Positions 26,254 to 35,987 of a DNA stretch of 64,000 bases are shown here, piece after piece; the stretch's first letter is position 1; every line of letters begins with the position of its first letter. The translations under genes were made by a program, and so were the position numbers. The notes below the pieces were generated by a model. That model was given only the letters and a program-made list of their open reading frames with translations, searched no databases and was not told where the DNA came from. This DNA comes from Puia sp. (lineage in GTDB: Bacteria > Bacteroidota > Bacteroidia > Chitinophagales > Chitinophagaceae), in contig JARLGZ010000069.1 in NCBI GenBank assembly GCA_031292515.1, forward strand, positions 1 through 64,000, in the 5' to 3' direction.

Positions 26254-27498
26254 TCATTCGCGTTTATAAAACTGCTCCATCTTCCTGTTAAACGCCAGCA
26301 GGTATTCGTCGCTTACGATTCCGCCCAGCTGGATATCTTTTATCGATTCCACGATTTCCGTCAGTTGCTTCTTATCCACGCCGCTCTTATAGGAGAGCCT
26401 GTCGGTAAATTCATCGTCCAGCGCATTGGTCGGAAGGTTATATCTTGTCCTGACATGATCCAGGAAATGAGCGACGATCTTTAATGCCAGGTTTTGATTA
26501 TCCCTTCGCTGGAAATACAGACGGCCGATCGTCTTCACAAAATCCAGCGAGCTGTTACGCAAGGGGGCTATCGCTGCGATCAGGCGCTGTCGGCGTTTGG
26601 ATTCAATCAGGTAAATCAACAGAAGCAGAAGCAGGATGAGCCAGAAAGCCCAGCGAAACGGCCGTATACTCAGAATGTATTGCAGGGCCGAATAAGCTCC
26701 GCCATTGTCTCCGAACCTGTGGTAGCGAAAATAATCGTCCCATTTCACTTCCCGCACGGACGATGGAAGATAAGAAAATATATTCTCGTAGTAGGCATGA
26801 TTGTCTTTGTGGAGGAGGAAAAAATTCGAAAGCGCCAGCGGAGCAAAATGCAGGTAGAGAGAGCCTCCCCCTTTGTATGTGAGCCTCACGAAATTGGGGT
26901 GTCCCGAACGGTCCCTGCCCAATATCGTCGTATACTGCGAGTCTATCGAAGTGGCATAGGACGTCAACCCGCTTCCGGGATATTCAAAAGACAAGGAGTC
27001 ATTGGTGACCGGGGCATTCACACTCACCCGCAGCGAATCCATGTCGTGAAAAAGCGCGGGTCCGGGCTGGTGCTGGCTGATCTTCAGGCTGCCAAGCAAT
27101 GAATCTCCGAAATACAGCGCAGAGATGAAGACATGATTTCCCCTGCCCACAAAATCCATGATCGCGTTCCACTCGGATTGATCCGGAACGACAAAAGGAG
27201 CCACGATGATATAAGCCTTTTTATGGGGAACTTCTGAGACGATATCCTTGTAGCTCTCCTCGCTGCTTGAATCAAAACCGTAGGATGTGGGAGATATCTC
27301 GCTGAGAGTGATCCGGGAATCAGGAAAAACGGATTTCAGGTTTTCATAAGCGAACCAGGTACCATAGGCCATCTTGTCCTTTCTCCACAGCGTCACCCGT
27401 TTATTCAATTTATGGTTGCCGGAACGGCAGGCAGACAACATCACTGCGAGCAGAACCGCCAGCACTCCAAATGTCTTGTATATCTTCCTTGTTTTCAA
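26254..27498 (-). CDS. DUF4350-domain lipoprotein/membrane protein
   Basis: A 414-aa protein. Its N-terminus KTRKIYKTFGVLAVLLAVML ends in a lipobox-like LSAC. A GATase-like DUF4350 domain follows (about 45-230), then one membrane segment near 285-303 (FWLILLLLLLIYLI) and a cytoplasmic helical tail. The start is a TTG at 27498; no ATG is in frame upstream and the charged n-region follows directly. It is the usual companion of MoxR, DUF4129 and SpoIIM in Bacteroidota. Function is not established. Confidence 0.8.
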   Translation of the reverse strand: MKTRKIYKTFGVLAVLLAVMLSACRSGNHKLNKRVTLWRKDKMAYGTWFAYENLKSVFPDSRITLSEISPTSYGFDSSSEESYKDIVSEVPHKKAYIIVAPFVVPDQSEWNAIMDFVGRGNHVFISALYFGDSLLGSLKISQHQPGPALFHDMDSLRVSVNAPVTNDSLSFEYPGSGLTSYATSIDSQYTTILGRDRSGHPNFVRLTYKGGGSLYLHFAPLALSNFFLLHKDNHAYYENIFSYLPSSVREVKWDDYFRYHRFGDNGGAYSALQYILSIRPFRWAFWLILLLLLLIYLIESKRRQRLIAAIAPLRNSSLDFVKTIGRLYFQRRDNQNLALKIVAHFLDHVRTRYNLPTNALDDEFTDRLSYKSGVDKKQLTEIVESIKDIQLGGIVSDEYLLAFNRKMEQFYKRE

Positions 27499-27534
27499 AC
27501 GATAACTAATGAAGAATGGTTTAATGATAGTCGC

Positions 27535-28431
27535 TTACCGGCCGTGATTGCCGTTCACTGCCGAGTAAAAATCCCTAAAGTCTGTCATCAGTCTTCTGAA
27601 TTGCTCCTCCGCCAGGGGTCTCTCCCCATACCAGACGTGCTCGTAAGCATAAGCCAGGAATTTAAAATCTTTTCCCCGCGGATCATCGTTCAACTGGTCG
27701 GCATACTCCTGGTTGGTGGATTGGGCATTAAAACGGATAAGGTCTTTGTCATTCAGCAACCTCAAGGCGTTCAGAAAAAGATAACGGATTGCCATCCGGT
27801 AGTCGCTTCGGCCTATGGCCTCGTTGATCTTCACCTCCAGGTCCTCATCGTAGATATCGCCCCCTTCTTCTTCGACGGCTCCGGCAACCGCTTTAGAGGG
27901 TTTGTAAAACAGGTAGAGCCGGTTTCCTGCCACGATTTTATAAATGGCAAACACGATGAGGCCAATCAATAAGGCATAGGCAAACCATTTAAGCCAGGCT
28001 GAAGACAGCAACCTGCCCAGAAAGCGGTCGAAGGCAGTAGGCTGATCGGGTTCTTCCTTTTGCCAATACCGGGGGTCGTTGGCATATTCGAAATCGGGAT
28101 CGGATCTGTACTTGCCCAGCCGGTCAGCGGGAATAGACCTGAAGATGACGGAATCCGGCGCGTATTCGACCTGCGACCGGGATCCGTCGTCCCGCGACCG
28201 GTCGGCAGTGTCCGTTTTGACGGTATCTGCGGCATTCCCTCCATCGGAGACCGCGGTCGTATCGGCGGGCGGGGCGGCGGCTCTTTCCCTAAAGGTGGTA
28301 TCGACCGAGATGGAATCGGGCAAAGCCTGTTGCCTTTGGGCTTGCGAAAAAAGGGTAATCATCAGCAACCCGAACAGGCAAAGGATCTTGCTGAAATTTC
28401 TCTTCTTTATATCGGATAAGGAGCCGGTCAT
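27535..28431 (-). CDS. DUF4129-domain membrane protein
   Basis: A 298-aa protein from ATG 28431. It has a signal peptide (FSKILCLFGLLMITLFSQA), an Asp/Arg-rich linker, one membrane segment (WFAYALLIGLIVFAIYKIV) and the C-terminal DUF4129 module with IRYLFLNALRLLNDKDLIRF. DUF4129 resembles the C-terminal tail of transglutaminase-like envelope proteins. It lies between the spoIIM-like and DUF4350 genes with short gaps, so it is likely co-transcribed. Biochemical role unknown. Confidence 0.82.
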   Translation of the reverse strand: MTGSLSDIKKRNFSKILCLFGLLMITLFSQAQRQQALPDSISVDTTFRERAAAPPADTTAVSDGGNAADTVKTDTADRSRDDGSRSQVEYAPDSVIFRSIPADRLGKYRSDPDFEYANDPRYWQKEEPDQPTAFDRFLGRLLSSAWLKWFAYALLIGLIVFAIYKIVAGNRLYLFYKPSKAVAGAVEEEGGDIYDEDLEVKINEAIGRSDYRMAIRYLFLNALRLLNDKDLIRFNAQSTNQEYADQLNDDPRGKDFKFLAYAYEHVWYGERPLAEEQFRRLMTDFRDFYSAVNGNHGR

Positions 28432-28445
28432 TATAAAAGGGGCAT

Positions 28446-29414
28446 TCAAAATTTTGCGGTTGAAGGCTGGTCTTTCATTTTGCGTTCCAGCCGGATCGGG
28501 TATATCACGAAATACCAGATGATAAACGCCAGCGAGGCAAGGAGTATCGAAGCGCTCAGCAACACGGGCATCGAAGAATAGCGCGTCACGAAACCTTCCA
28601 GGAAAGCGGCCGTTATAAAGACAGGCACCAGCCCGATCATCAACTTGATACCGTCCCGGGCGCCGCGCATGAGGGAATGAAGGCGTTTATGCGTACCCGG
28701 GAAAAGGATGCTGTTTCCCAGTATGATGCCTGCCCCTCCCGAGATGATGATCGATGATATTTCAAGGGTGCCGTGTATCCAGATGACGAGTACCGAACGG
28801 AGCCCCATCCCTTTTGCAAAAAAATAATACTGGAAAGCTCCCAGCCTGACGGCGTTTTTGAACAGGTTCCATACCGATCCGATGGAGACAAAGATCCCCG
28901 ATATAAAAGTCATGAAGGAGACCTTTATATTATTTACGGCTATCCAGAGGAACATGCTCCAGCGGCCATCGCTTTTATAGACCCCGAAAGGGTCGCCTTT
29001 GGCGATATTCCTTTCCGTCATTTCCACATAGCTGTTGCCGAGCACGCCCCGCACGAAGGTCTCATCATGGGCCGCAGAAAAAGCGCCTATCAACGAGAAG
29101 CCTGCGAAGATCAGGAAGGAATAAAAGATCTCGCGCTGGTATCTCCTGACGATCAGCGGCAGTTCCTTCTTCCAGAAGTCGGTTATGCGGGAAGACTGTT
29201 CCCTTTTATTGCGGTAAATGCCGAGATAGATCCGCGAAGCCAACCCATTCAGGTATTGGGTCACTTTGCTGTGCGGGTAAAAGGTCTTTGAATAACCGAG
29301 GTCATTTACCAGCTCCGTAAATTCGCTGGCCATTTCATCGGGATCAGTGGCTTCGAGGTATTGATACTGCCTCCACTTATCAATATTTTTTTTAATAAAT
29401 AAGCCTTCTCTCAC
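28446..29414 (-). CDS. SpoIIM-family integral membrane protein
   Basis: A 322-aa protein with five or six membrane segments and the SpoIIM signature (WIHGTLEISSIIISGGAGIILG). It begins MREGLFIKKNIDKW using a GTG at 29414, which fits the family's N-terminus. In sporulating firmicutes SpoIIM recruits peptidoglycan hydrolases; in Bacteroidota it is found in the MoxR/DUF58 cluster and its role is unknown. It is first of the minus-strand run and divergent from the RDD gene. Confidence 0.88.
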   Translation of the reverse strand: MREGLFIKKNIDKWRQYQYLEATDPDEMASEFTELVNDLGYSKTFYPHSKVTQYLNGLASRIYLGIYRNKREQSSRITDFWKKELPLIVRRYQREIFYSFLIFAGFSLIGAFSAAHDETFVRGVLGNSYVEMTERNIAKGDPFGVYKSDGRWSMFLWIAVNNIKVSFMTFISGIFVSIGSVWNLFKNAVRLGAFQYYFFAKGMGLRSVLVIWIHGTLEISSIIISGGAGIILGNSILFPGTHKRLHSLMRGARDGIKLMIGLVPVFITAAFLEGFVTRYSSMPVLLSASILLASLAFIIWYFVIYPIRLERKMKDQPSTAKF

Positions 29415-29548
29415 AAAATAGGTTTAAACAGGAAATTGGGTGAAAAACATCAACCAAAAAAATTATATTTACCAATAAATATAAAGGTAAAATCCGAAGA
29501 TGATACTATTTGGATTGAATTTCCTTTTTTTACAGAAATCCGCCGTTT

Positions 29549-30313
29549 ATGCCCCTGGTAAGACTGGATACGAGTTTTAATATAGAAGTGGATTTTCCAA
29601 TCAGCCCCTTTCACCGGAGAATGTTCGCATGGATCCTCGACAACCTGGTCCTGACGGCTTATGGCTGGTTGTTCGGGAAATTGTTCAGCACCGTGTTTGG
29701 GGATGAGTGGTACACGTCGATGGGGTTGGCTACCCTGTTTGGTCTCCCCGTGCTGCTCTATCACCTCGCATGTGAAACGCTGATGAATGGCCAAAGCGTG
29801 GGCAAAAAAGCGATGCAGATCAAAGTCATTTCCGCCGATGGCGCCCAGCCGTCTTTCAGTCAGTACCTGATCCGGTGGATGTTCCGGCTGGCCGACTTTC
29901 CCGGATGGATACTCGCAGCCATCGCCGGCATGGAACTGCCCTGGTGGAGCGCCATCTTCCTTTTTGCCGGGCTCGCTTCCGTTATCATCACCGAAAAGTC
30001 CCAGCGCCTGGGAGATGTGCTGGCCGGGACTATCGTCATCGATACAAAAACTTCCACTTCCTGGGAAGACACGGTCTTCACTGAACTGGACAGCGGCTAC
30101 CAGCCCAGATTTCAAAAAGTCATGCAACTGAGCGACAAAGACATCAACACCTTGAAAAGCATTATCAACACGGTGCGGAAGAAAGGTGATTACGACCTTT
30201 CCATGCGGATCGCAGACCGTATCAAGTCGAAACTGGATATAGAAAGTGACCAGGACTCGCTGGACTTCCTCGAGACGCTGCTGAAAGACTATAACTACTA
30301 CTCTACCAATTAG
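29549..30313 (+). CDS. RDD-family membrane protein
   Basis: A 254-aa protein with an RDD domain (about 15-160). The signature region RRMFAWILDNLVLTAYGWLFG holds the Arg and Asp of the name, and further membrane helices follow. A soluble, mostly helical tail of ~90 residues comes after. It is divergent from the SpoIIM-DUF4129-DUF4350-MoxR-DUF58 run, an arrangement common in Bacteroidota, so it probably serves the same envelope process. Its product is not otherwise characterised. Confidence 0.85.
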   Translation: MPLVRLDTSFNIEVDFPISPFHRRMFAWILDNLVLTAYGWLFGKLFSTVFGDEWYTSMGLATLFGLPVLLYHLACETLMNGQSVGKKAMQIKVISADGAQPSFSQYLIRWMFRLADFPGWILAAIAGMELPWWSAIFLFAGLASVIITEKSQRLGDVLAGTIVIDTKTSTSWEDTVFTELDSGYQPRFQKVMQLSDKDINTLKSIINTVRKKGDYDLSMRIADRIKSKLDIESDQDSLDFLETLLKDYNYYSTN

Positions 30314-30329
30314 GCTACTGCCCTATCAA

Positions 30330-30827
30330 TTAACGAAAGGCAGCGCCGATGATGCTTCCGACGAGTATCAGTCCGTAGAGACCGAGTATAATGATCAACA
30401 TGATTCCCATGAACTTAAAGCAGGACTTAAGATTCTTCAGGGACGTGTTCAATTGGATCTGGTCGTTGTTGTGCAAGGCGACCTTCATCTTTGAAGCGAA
30501 ATTGAAAAGATAAAGACAGGGAAAAAAATAGAGCACGGCCAGTCCGACATAAACGACGGTCAGAAAGACGCCGATCATTCCTCCCATTCCGCTTCCGCCA
30601 AACAGGTTGGAATTCCCGAAAGAGGATGCCCCGAAGATCGAGCCTGCAAAGAGACCGAAAATGGCAAGGAGACCGCACGAAACAAAGCCGACGACAGCAA
30701 TAAATTTCGCCCAACGCGCCGTCTCGCCCAGATAAGAGGTTGTCTCATGATCGACCTGCAGGTCGAAAAGACTCTTTTCCGGACCTTGCGCAATTCCAGT
30801 TTGTTCAAAAGGGGTGTTTTGTTCCAT
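30330..30827 (-). CDS. DUF5362-like small membrane protein
   Basis: A 165-aa protein with a short cytoplasmic N-terminus and three or four hydrophobic segments separated by a Gly/Ser/Phe-rich loop (GASSFGNSNLFGGSGMGG). The order ETARWAKFIAVVGFV...YLFNFASKMKVAL...LKSCFKFMGIM fits DUF5362. Function unknown. It converges with the RDD gene, stop to stop across 16 bp. Confidence 0.75.
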   Translation of the reverse strand: MEQNTPFEQTGIAQGPEKSLFDLQVDHETTSYLGETARWAKFIAVVGFVSCGLLAIFGLFAGSIFGASSFGNSNLFGGSGMGGMIGVFLTVVYVGLAVLYFFPCLYLFNFASKMKVALHNNDQIQLNTSLKNLKSCFKFMGIMLIIILGLYGLILVGSIIGAAFR

Positions 30828-30973
30828 GACCTGTTTGGGTTTTAGTTGAGTGTATTGAACGTTTGAAGCGACTAACGGAGATATCCCTCAAAATCGAACG
30901 ACCTACCTTACAATCAGGAGTATCCCCCCTGGCCGGAAGATATTTCTCAAAATATGCAAAATAGTTGGACCGG

Positions 30974-32449
30974 TCAATACGCTCTTGCAAACAATACTCT
31001 CTCCCTGCTCGGCCGGCCCGTCAGTACACACCTCCCCTCTTCAGGGGGATTGTCGAGGGGGATACAGCGGATCGTCGCTTTGGACTTTTCCTTGATCGCC
31101 TCTTCCGTTTCCGATGTCCCGTCCCAGTGAGCGGAAATAAACCCGCCTTTCTCATCGAGCAGCTTTTCAAAGTCGTCCCAGGTATCCGCCCGGGTAATAT
31201 GCTGGTCGCGGTAGGCCAGCGCCTTATCGTACATATTTTGCTGGATGGCATCCAATAGCTGCACGACCGTTCCGGCGAGGCCGTCCATACTCACGCTGCT
31301 CTTTTCCCGGGTGTCTCTCCGGGCGATCTCCACGGTATTGTTCTCGAGGTCCCGGAGGCCCATGGCGATCCGGACGGGAATCCCCTTCATCTCATATTCG
31401 GCAAATTTCCATCCCGGACGGCTATTGTCATTGTCGTCGAATTTTACGGACAGGCCGGCTGCCTTCAATTGTGCAGCCAGCTCCCTGCCCCTGGCATCCA
31501 GCAGCTCCTTTTTGTCATTACCCTTATAAATGGGAACGATCACCACCTGCAGGGGTGCAATCCTGGGAGGGAGGATCAGGCCTTCGTCATCGCTATGCGC
31601 CATGACCAGCGCTCCTATCAGCCGTGTGCTTACGCCCCAGCTCGTCGCCCAGACATATTCCAGCTTATTGTCCTTATCGGAGAATCTGACATCGAAGGCT
31701 TTTGCAAAGTTCTGACCCAGGAAATGAGAAGTCCCGGCCTGAAGCGCCTTGCCGTCCTGCATCAGGGCTTCGATACAATAGGTGTCGACAGCCCCCGCAA
31801 AGCGCTCATTAGCGGTCTTCACTCCCCTGATAACGGGTAAAGCCATATACTTCTCCGCAAACTCGGCATAAATATCCAGCATCTGCAGGGTTTCCCGGAT
31901 GGCTTCCTCCGCCGTGGCGTGGGCCGTATGTCCTTCCTGCCAGAGAAATTCGGTGGTTCGCAGCAACAGGCGGGTACGCATCTCCCAGCGGACCACATTG
32001 GCCCATTGGTTGATCAGCAGCGGGAGATCGCGGTAAGACTGTATCCAGGTCTTATAGGTGCTCCAGATAATAGTCTCGCTGGTGGGCCTGACGATCAGTT
32101 CTTCTTCCAGCTTTGCTTCCGGATCTACAATCACCCCTCCCCCGTTGGGATCATTTTTAAGCCGGTAGTGCGTTACGACAGCGCATTCCTTGGCAAATCC
32201 TTCCACGTGCGCCGCTTCTTTACTTAAAAAGCTCTTGGGAATGAACAGCGGAAAATAAGCATTGACATGGCCGGTATCTTTGAACATCTTATCCAACTGG
32301 TCGCGCATCTTTTCCCAAAGGGCAAACCCATGCGGTTTGATGACCATGCAGCCTTTTACAGCCGAATGGTCAGCCAGGCTTCCTTTAACCACCAGATCAT
32401 TATACCATTGCGAATAATCCTGTTCCCTGCTTGTAATTTCTTTGCTCAT
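30974..32449 (-). CDS. proS: Prolyl-tRNA synthetase, archaeal/eukaryotic (type 3) form
   Basis: A 491-aa class II synthetase charging tRNA-Pro. The short form lacks the inserted editing domain of the E. coli enzyme. Motif 2 is [20 protein letters not shown] (R-x-E-x-R), motif 3 and the anticodon-binding domain follow, and the C-terminal extension ends in Tyr (RVLFARAY), as in this subgroup. A perfect -7 box is found 106 bp upstream. Confidence 0.96.
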   Translation of the reverse strand: MSKEITSREQDYSQWYNDLVVKGSLADHSAVKGCMVIKPHGFALWEKMRDQLDKMFKDTGHVNAYFPLFIPKSFLSKEAAHVEGFAKECAVVTHYRLKNDPNGGGVIVDPEAKLEEELIVRPTSETIIWSTYKTWIQSYRDLPLLINQWANVVRWEMRTRLLLRTTEFLWQEGHTAHATAEEAIRETLQMLDIYAEFAEKYMALPVIRGVKTANERFAGAVDTYCIEALMQDGKALQAGTSHFLGQNFAKAFDVRFSDKDNKLEYVWATSWGVSTRLIGALVMAHSDDEGLILPPRIAPLQVVIVPIYKGNDKKELLDARGRELAAQLKAAGLSVKFDDNDNSRPGWKFAEYEMKGIPVRIAMGLRDLENNTVEIARRDTREKSSVSMDGLAGTVVQLLDAIQQNMYDKALAYRDQHITRADTWDDFEKLLDEKGGFISAHWDGTSETEEAIKEKSKATIRCIPLDNPPEEGRCVLTGRPSRERVLFARAY

Positions 32450-32554
32450 AATTTGAGTTTTTCCCTCTTCCTGATTTTAATCAGATTTTAAACAATTTGC
32501 AGCCAATATTTTTAGCCGGCTGAATATTTGTCGTAACTTTAATACGAGAAGTTG

Positions 32555-32562
32555 CAAAAGTA
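32555..32562 (-). promoter_or_regulatory. -7 box upstream of proS (TACTTTTG)
   Basis: TACTTTTG on the minus strand matches TAnnTTTG and implies a leader of roughly 100 nt for proS. No strong TTTG at -33 accompanies it. Confidence 0.5.
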
Positions 32563-32599
32563 GGAACTTCGATCTGAAAATTTCTTAAAAGCTTTCGCC

Positions 32600-33364
32600 A
32601 TGAAAATCACCCTCTTGTCTCTGGCTGCGGCAACCATGATAGCGACCTGCAGTTGCTCTTCTGCTTATAAAGCAGCCCAGACACCCGACGACGTATATTA
32701 TTCTCCTTCTTCTAAAAATACACGCACGAACTCTTCTTCGGCTGACGATCAGCCCGAGTACTACAGCACGAATCCAAGCGACCAGTATGTTCAGATGAAG
32801 GTCCAGGATGAGGCCAGATGGTCTTATTTCGATGACTACAACTATTACGACTCGTACTATGCCTCTCCGGTGGGCGGCCCTTACTGGGGAAGCGCATATG
32901 GCTACTACGGCATCGGTTCATTTATCGGCCTGGGATCCGGTCTTGGCTTTTATAATCCCTATAGCTATTGGAACGGTTATTATGCATGGAACTGCTACTA
33001 TAACCCTTACTTCTACAACCCATACTACGGGGGAGGCATGATTGTGACAAACCCGAAATACTCTCCCTATGGTACGACTGCCTATACGGGACTGCGTACC
33101 TTTAGCCCGGGCAGTTACCGGCCTGCCACCAGTGCTTCGTCCGGCGGCAACCGTTTCTATTCGCCGGCGGCTTCCCGATCCGGCAACAACAATAATAACA
33201 CCTATTTCCGGGGGACGAACCAAGTCAACAACAACACTTATTACAGACCCAATAATACCAACAACACCAACTACCAGCCTTCCAGCCAGCCGGTCAGAAC
33301 CTTTACGCCTTCTTCGTCCGGCGGCGGTGGCGGTGGTGGAATCAGCCGTCCCGGCAGATTTTAA
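32600..33364 (+). CDS. Tyr/Asn/Ser-rich predicted lipoprotein
   Basis: A 254-aa protein with a lipoprotein-like signal ending near TCSCSS. The mature part is low-complexity: a Tyr/Asp-rich stretch (DDYNYYDSYYAS), Tyr/Asn/Gly-rich segments, an Asn-rich stretch and a final run of Gly before ISRPGRF. I recognise no domain. Such Tyr-rich exported proteins are seen in Bacteroidota without assigned role; a matrix or surface function is only a guess. It is 56 bp upstream of the FadL-like gene on the same strand. Confidence 0.7.
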   Translation: MKITLLSLAAATMIATCSCSSAYKAAQTPDDVYYSPSSKNTRTNSSSADDQPEYYSTNPSDQYVQMKVQDEARWSYFDDYNYYDSYYASPVGGPYWGSAYGYYGIGSFIGLGSGLGFYNPYSYWNGYYAWNCYYNPYFYNPYYGGGMIVTNPKYSPYGTTAYTGLRTFSPGSYRPATSASSGGNRFYSPAASRSGNNNNNTYFRGTNQVNNNTYYRPNNTNNTNYQPSSQPVRTFTPSSSGGGGGGGISRPGRF

Positions 33365-33420
33365 GAATGACAGCCCGGAGTGAACTCCCGCTCCTTTTCT
33401 CTTAACTGACACTTATTTGT

Positions 33421-34968
33421 ATGTCCCGACTCCTCTCTTTGAGCAGTTTGCTCATGGCAGCCTTTTTGTATACCACCGACTTATCGGCCCAATTACCCGA
33501 GGACGCGCTGAGACTTTCCTGGGTGACACCATCCGGCACGGCGCGGCAGCAGGCCATCGGAGGCGCCATCGGATCGCTTGGGGGGGATATCTCCGCAGGC
33601 TTTACCAATCCGGCCGGTATAGGGATGTATAAGACCAGCGAATTCGTGATGAGCCCCGGATTCAGTTTTCAGCATACCGGGGCGAACTATCTCGGTAACT
33701 CCTCCAATGGCGGTGCCGTTGGCAATTTTAACCTGGGCGCCACCGGCTTTGTCTTCGGTATCCCCAGCGACAATGGCAACAGCACGGCATTTAGTATTGC
33801 CGTCAACCGCTCTGCCAATTTCAACAACAATCTCTTTTATAAAGGTCAGAACGACTACAGCTCTTTTTCCGAGCAATATGCGGAGCAGTTTTCGGCCTCC
33901 AAAAACACGATCGACGAGGCGCTTATCAACCCCGGCCTGAGCTATGGGACCCGGATGGCTATCTATACTTCGCTGATCGATACGGCCACCATCGGGGGGC
34001 AGCCGCAAATCATCAGCAATGCCAATAAGGCGGGATTGCTCAACCAGCAGAATGCCGTGCGGACGGGCGGGGGCATCAACGAAATTGCCCTGGCGCTGGG
34101 GGGCAGTGTCCGGGACAAGTGGTATTTCGGCGGAACCCTGGGGATTCCCATCATGAATTATACGCGGACTCAGACCTTCACGGAGACCGATGCCACAGGC
34201 AATACCAACAATGACTTTGGCTCCTTTGTCTACAATGAAACCTATTCTTCCAAAGCCGTCGGCTTCAACCTCAAACTCGGGATGATCGTCCGGCCCACCG
34301 CTGCCTTAAGGCTGGGCCTGGCGATTCACACCCCCACTTTTTACAGCCTGACGGACCATATCAGTGCGTCGATGACGACCCGCACGGAAAATTACACCTC
34401 GCTCCCGGAAGTTTCCATCGATTCGAAAACCCTCGATCAACTGGCCGGTACCAATGCCAGCGAGGTAAAGTACAATCTTGTCACGCCCTGGAGATTTCTT
34501 GCCAGCGGCTCATATGTATTTGGCAATACGCAGAACACCAGGCGGCAAAAGGGATTCCTGACGGCCGATATCGGTTATACCGGCAACGGTGGCTCCCATT
34601 TCCAGCCGCCTGACAATACCTCGGACAACAGCTATCTCACAGAGGTCAATAATGCGATCAAAAACTCCTACAAAGGCAGCTTCGATTTCAGGCTGGGGGG
34701 AGAATTGAAATTCAATACGATGATGGTGAGAGCCGGACTGGCCTACTACACAAGTCCCTATACGGACAAATCGCTAAAAGCCGATCGTCTCTTTGCGAGC
34801 ACCGGGGTCGGCTATCGGAACCGTGGATTCTTTGTGGATCTCGCCTATGTGATGGGGTTCTCCAGGGACACAGACTTCCCTTATCGGCTTGGCGACAAAG
34901 CAAATGTCTTTGCCGGTCTGAAAGAGTACAGCAGCACGGTGATCATGACATTTGGAATAAAATTCTGA
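33421..34968 (+). CDS. FadL/OmpP1-like outer-membrane transport protein
   Basis: A 515-aa barrel protein with a signal peptide ending near LSAQ. The N-terminal region RQQAIGGAIGSLGGDISAGF followed by TNPAGIGMYK is typical of the FadL/TodX/OmpP1 family, in which an N-terminal hatch precedes a 14-strand barrel that passes hydrophobic molecules. Gly-flanked aromatic strands continue to a final strand ending in Phe (VIMTFGIKF). The substrate is unknown. Its stop lies 2 bp from the convergent stop of the GDSL gene. Confidence 0.8.
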   Translation: MSRLLSLSSLLMAAFLYTTDLSAQLPEDALRLSWVTPSGTARQQAIGGAIGSLGGDISAGFTNPAGIGMYKTSEFVMSPGFSFQHTGANYLGNSSNGGAVGNFNLGATGFVFGIPSDNGNSTAFSIAVNRSANFNNNLFYKGQNDYSSFSEQYAEQFSASKNTIDEALINPGLSYGTRMAIYTSLIDTATIGGQPQIISNANKAGLLNQQNAVRTGGGINEIALALGGSVRDKWYFGGTLGIPIMNYTRTQTFTETDATGNTNNDFGSFVYNETYSSKAVGFNLKLGMIVRPTAALRLGLAIHTPTFYSLTDHISASMTTRTENYTSLPEVSIDSKTLDQLAGTNASEVKYNLVTPWRFLASGSYVFGNTQNTRRQKGFLTADIGYTGNGGSHFQPPDNTSDNSYLTEVNNAIKNSYKGSFDFRLGGELKFNTMMVRAGLAYYTSPYTDKSLKADRLFASTGVGYRNRGFFVDLAYVMGFSRDTDFPYRLGDKANVFAGLKEYSSTVIMTFGIKF

Positions 34969-34970
34969 CA

Positions 34971-35777
34971 CTATTTCAGCATTTTTCCGATCACCGGCGC
35001 CATCATCCGCGCCCATATAGCATATTCTTTTCCCGAAAAATGCAGCCCATCGGCGGCGATGAGGGAGGGATCCTCCGCGGCCTTGCGGCTCTCCGCTGTA
35101 ATGTCCAGATACCGAACCTTATATTTCGACGCCAGTTCGCAATTCAAGGCGTTGAAAGAATCGATTTGCGCCGCGATGAAAATCCTGTCTGCGTCGCGGG
35201 CAAAGGGTGTGACCGAGTAATCCGGAATGGACAACACGAGAACGCGGGAAGGTCTGTCACCGGCCAGGATAATGGATTTTTGAAGAAGGGTGCTGAGATG
35301 ATCTCTGTAGGCGAGCATGCCGCGACCCTGGAACTGGTCATTGACGCCAATCAGCAAGGTCACAATTTCGTAGGGAGGATTGGGTTGTATCGCGTTCAGC
35401 GCCTTGACGAGGTCTCCTGTGGTCCAGCCGGTGGCAGCTATGATCTCCGGCGCTTTGAAAGAGGGGTAGCCCGAGAGAACAAGGTCTTTTACTACCTGGA
35501 CCGGGTAACGCCCGGCGGGCTCGACGGACTGCCCGATGGTGTAGGAGTCACCCAATGCCAGATACGACCGGCTAGCAGTATCCCCTGACAATCGCAATGC
35601 GAGCTGCCGGCCCTCAGAAAGGGCGATGACCGGGGGACTATTGCCTTTCCGGCCGGTCACCCCCGGCGAAAATCCCCCGGCAAAAAGAAGGGCTACGATC
35701 AGTTGTATGTGCTTAACCTGGAGCAGGGCCTGTGGTATTAGGGTATTACATCTTATATACGAGCCAAGGCAAATCAC
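34971..35777 (-). CDS. SGNH/GDSL hydrolase
   Basis: An exported or membrane-anchored esterase-like enzyme. Block I is YLALGDSYTIG (nucleophile Ser), block III IGVNDQFQG (Asn) and block V DGLHFSGKEY (Asp-x-x-His), completing the catalytic set. A hydrophobic HIQLIVALLFAGG stretch precedes the domain. The start is unclear: no ATG is in frame, the frame is open to TTG 35864, and I give a GTG at 35777 which lies within a palindromic repeat. It might be preceded by a small frameshift, since an out-of-frame ATG stands near 35750. Substrate unknown. Confidence 0.78.
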   Translation of the reverse strand: MICLGSYIRCNTLIPQALLQVKHIQLIVALLFAGGFSPGVTGRKGNSPPVIALSEGRQLALRLSGDTASRSYLALGDSYTIGQSVEPAGRYPVQVVKDLVLSGYPSFKAPEIIAATGWTTGDLVKALNAIQPNPPYEIVTLLIGVNDQFQGRGMLAYRDHLSTLLQKSIILAGDRPSRVLVLSIPDYSVTPFARDADRIFIAAQIDSFNALNCELASKYKVRYLDITAESRKAAEDPSLIAADGLHFSGKEYAIWARMMAPVIGKMLK

Positions 35778-35881
35778 AGATTTGCCGGCCGAAGGCCAAT
35801 CAAATACGGCTTTACGGTTTTGGGCTAAATTTTCCAGAAGCCCAAAACAGCAAACAACCCCCAAATCACAGATTTGCCGGA
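35770..35881. repeat. Pair of palindromic repeats CAAATC-ACA-GATTTG
   Basis: An 18-bp direct repeat (AAATCACAGATTTGCCGG) lies at 35771-35788 and 35863-35880. The first copy is part of a perfect 8-3-8 palindrome GGCAAATC-ACA-GATTTGCC. Between them TTTTGGGCT and AGCCCAAAA form a 9-bp stem with a 12-nt loop. The block looks like a small REP-type element next to the GDSL gene's start and groEL's end. Confidence 0.75.
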
Positions 35882-35936
35882 CAAAAGGAAGATCCGTCGC
35901 CGGAGACCGGTCTTCCGGCCAGGCCCTTTGAAAAGA

Positions 35937-35962
35937 AACGGCCCCGCGATGGCGGGGCCGTT
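35937..35962 (-). terminator. Terminator of groESL
   Basis: AACGGCCCCGC and GCGGGGCCGTT form a perfect 11-bp GC-rich stem with a 4-nt loop, 26 bp after the groEL stop. On the minus strand it is followed by TTCTTTTC. Confidence 0.85.
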
Positions 35963-35987
35963 CAATTATCTGGAGAACCTTTCGATA

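Noticed and set aside
30805-30990. 61-residue frame between proS and the DUF5362 gene
   Set aside because: Overlaps both neighbouring genes' ends and shows no conserved feature.
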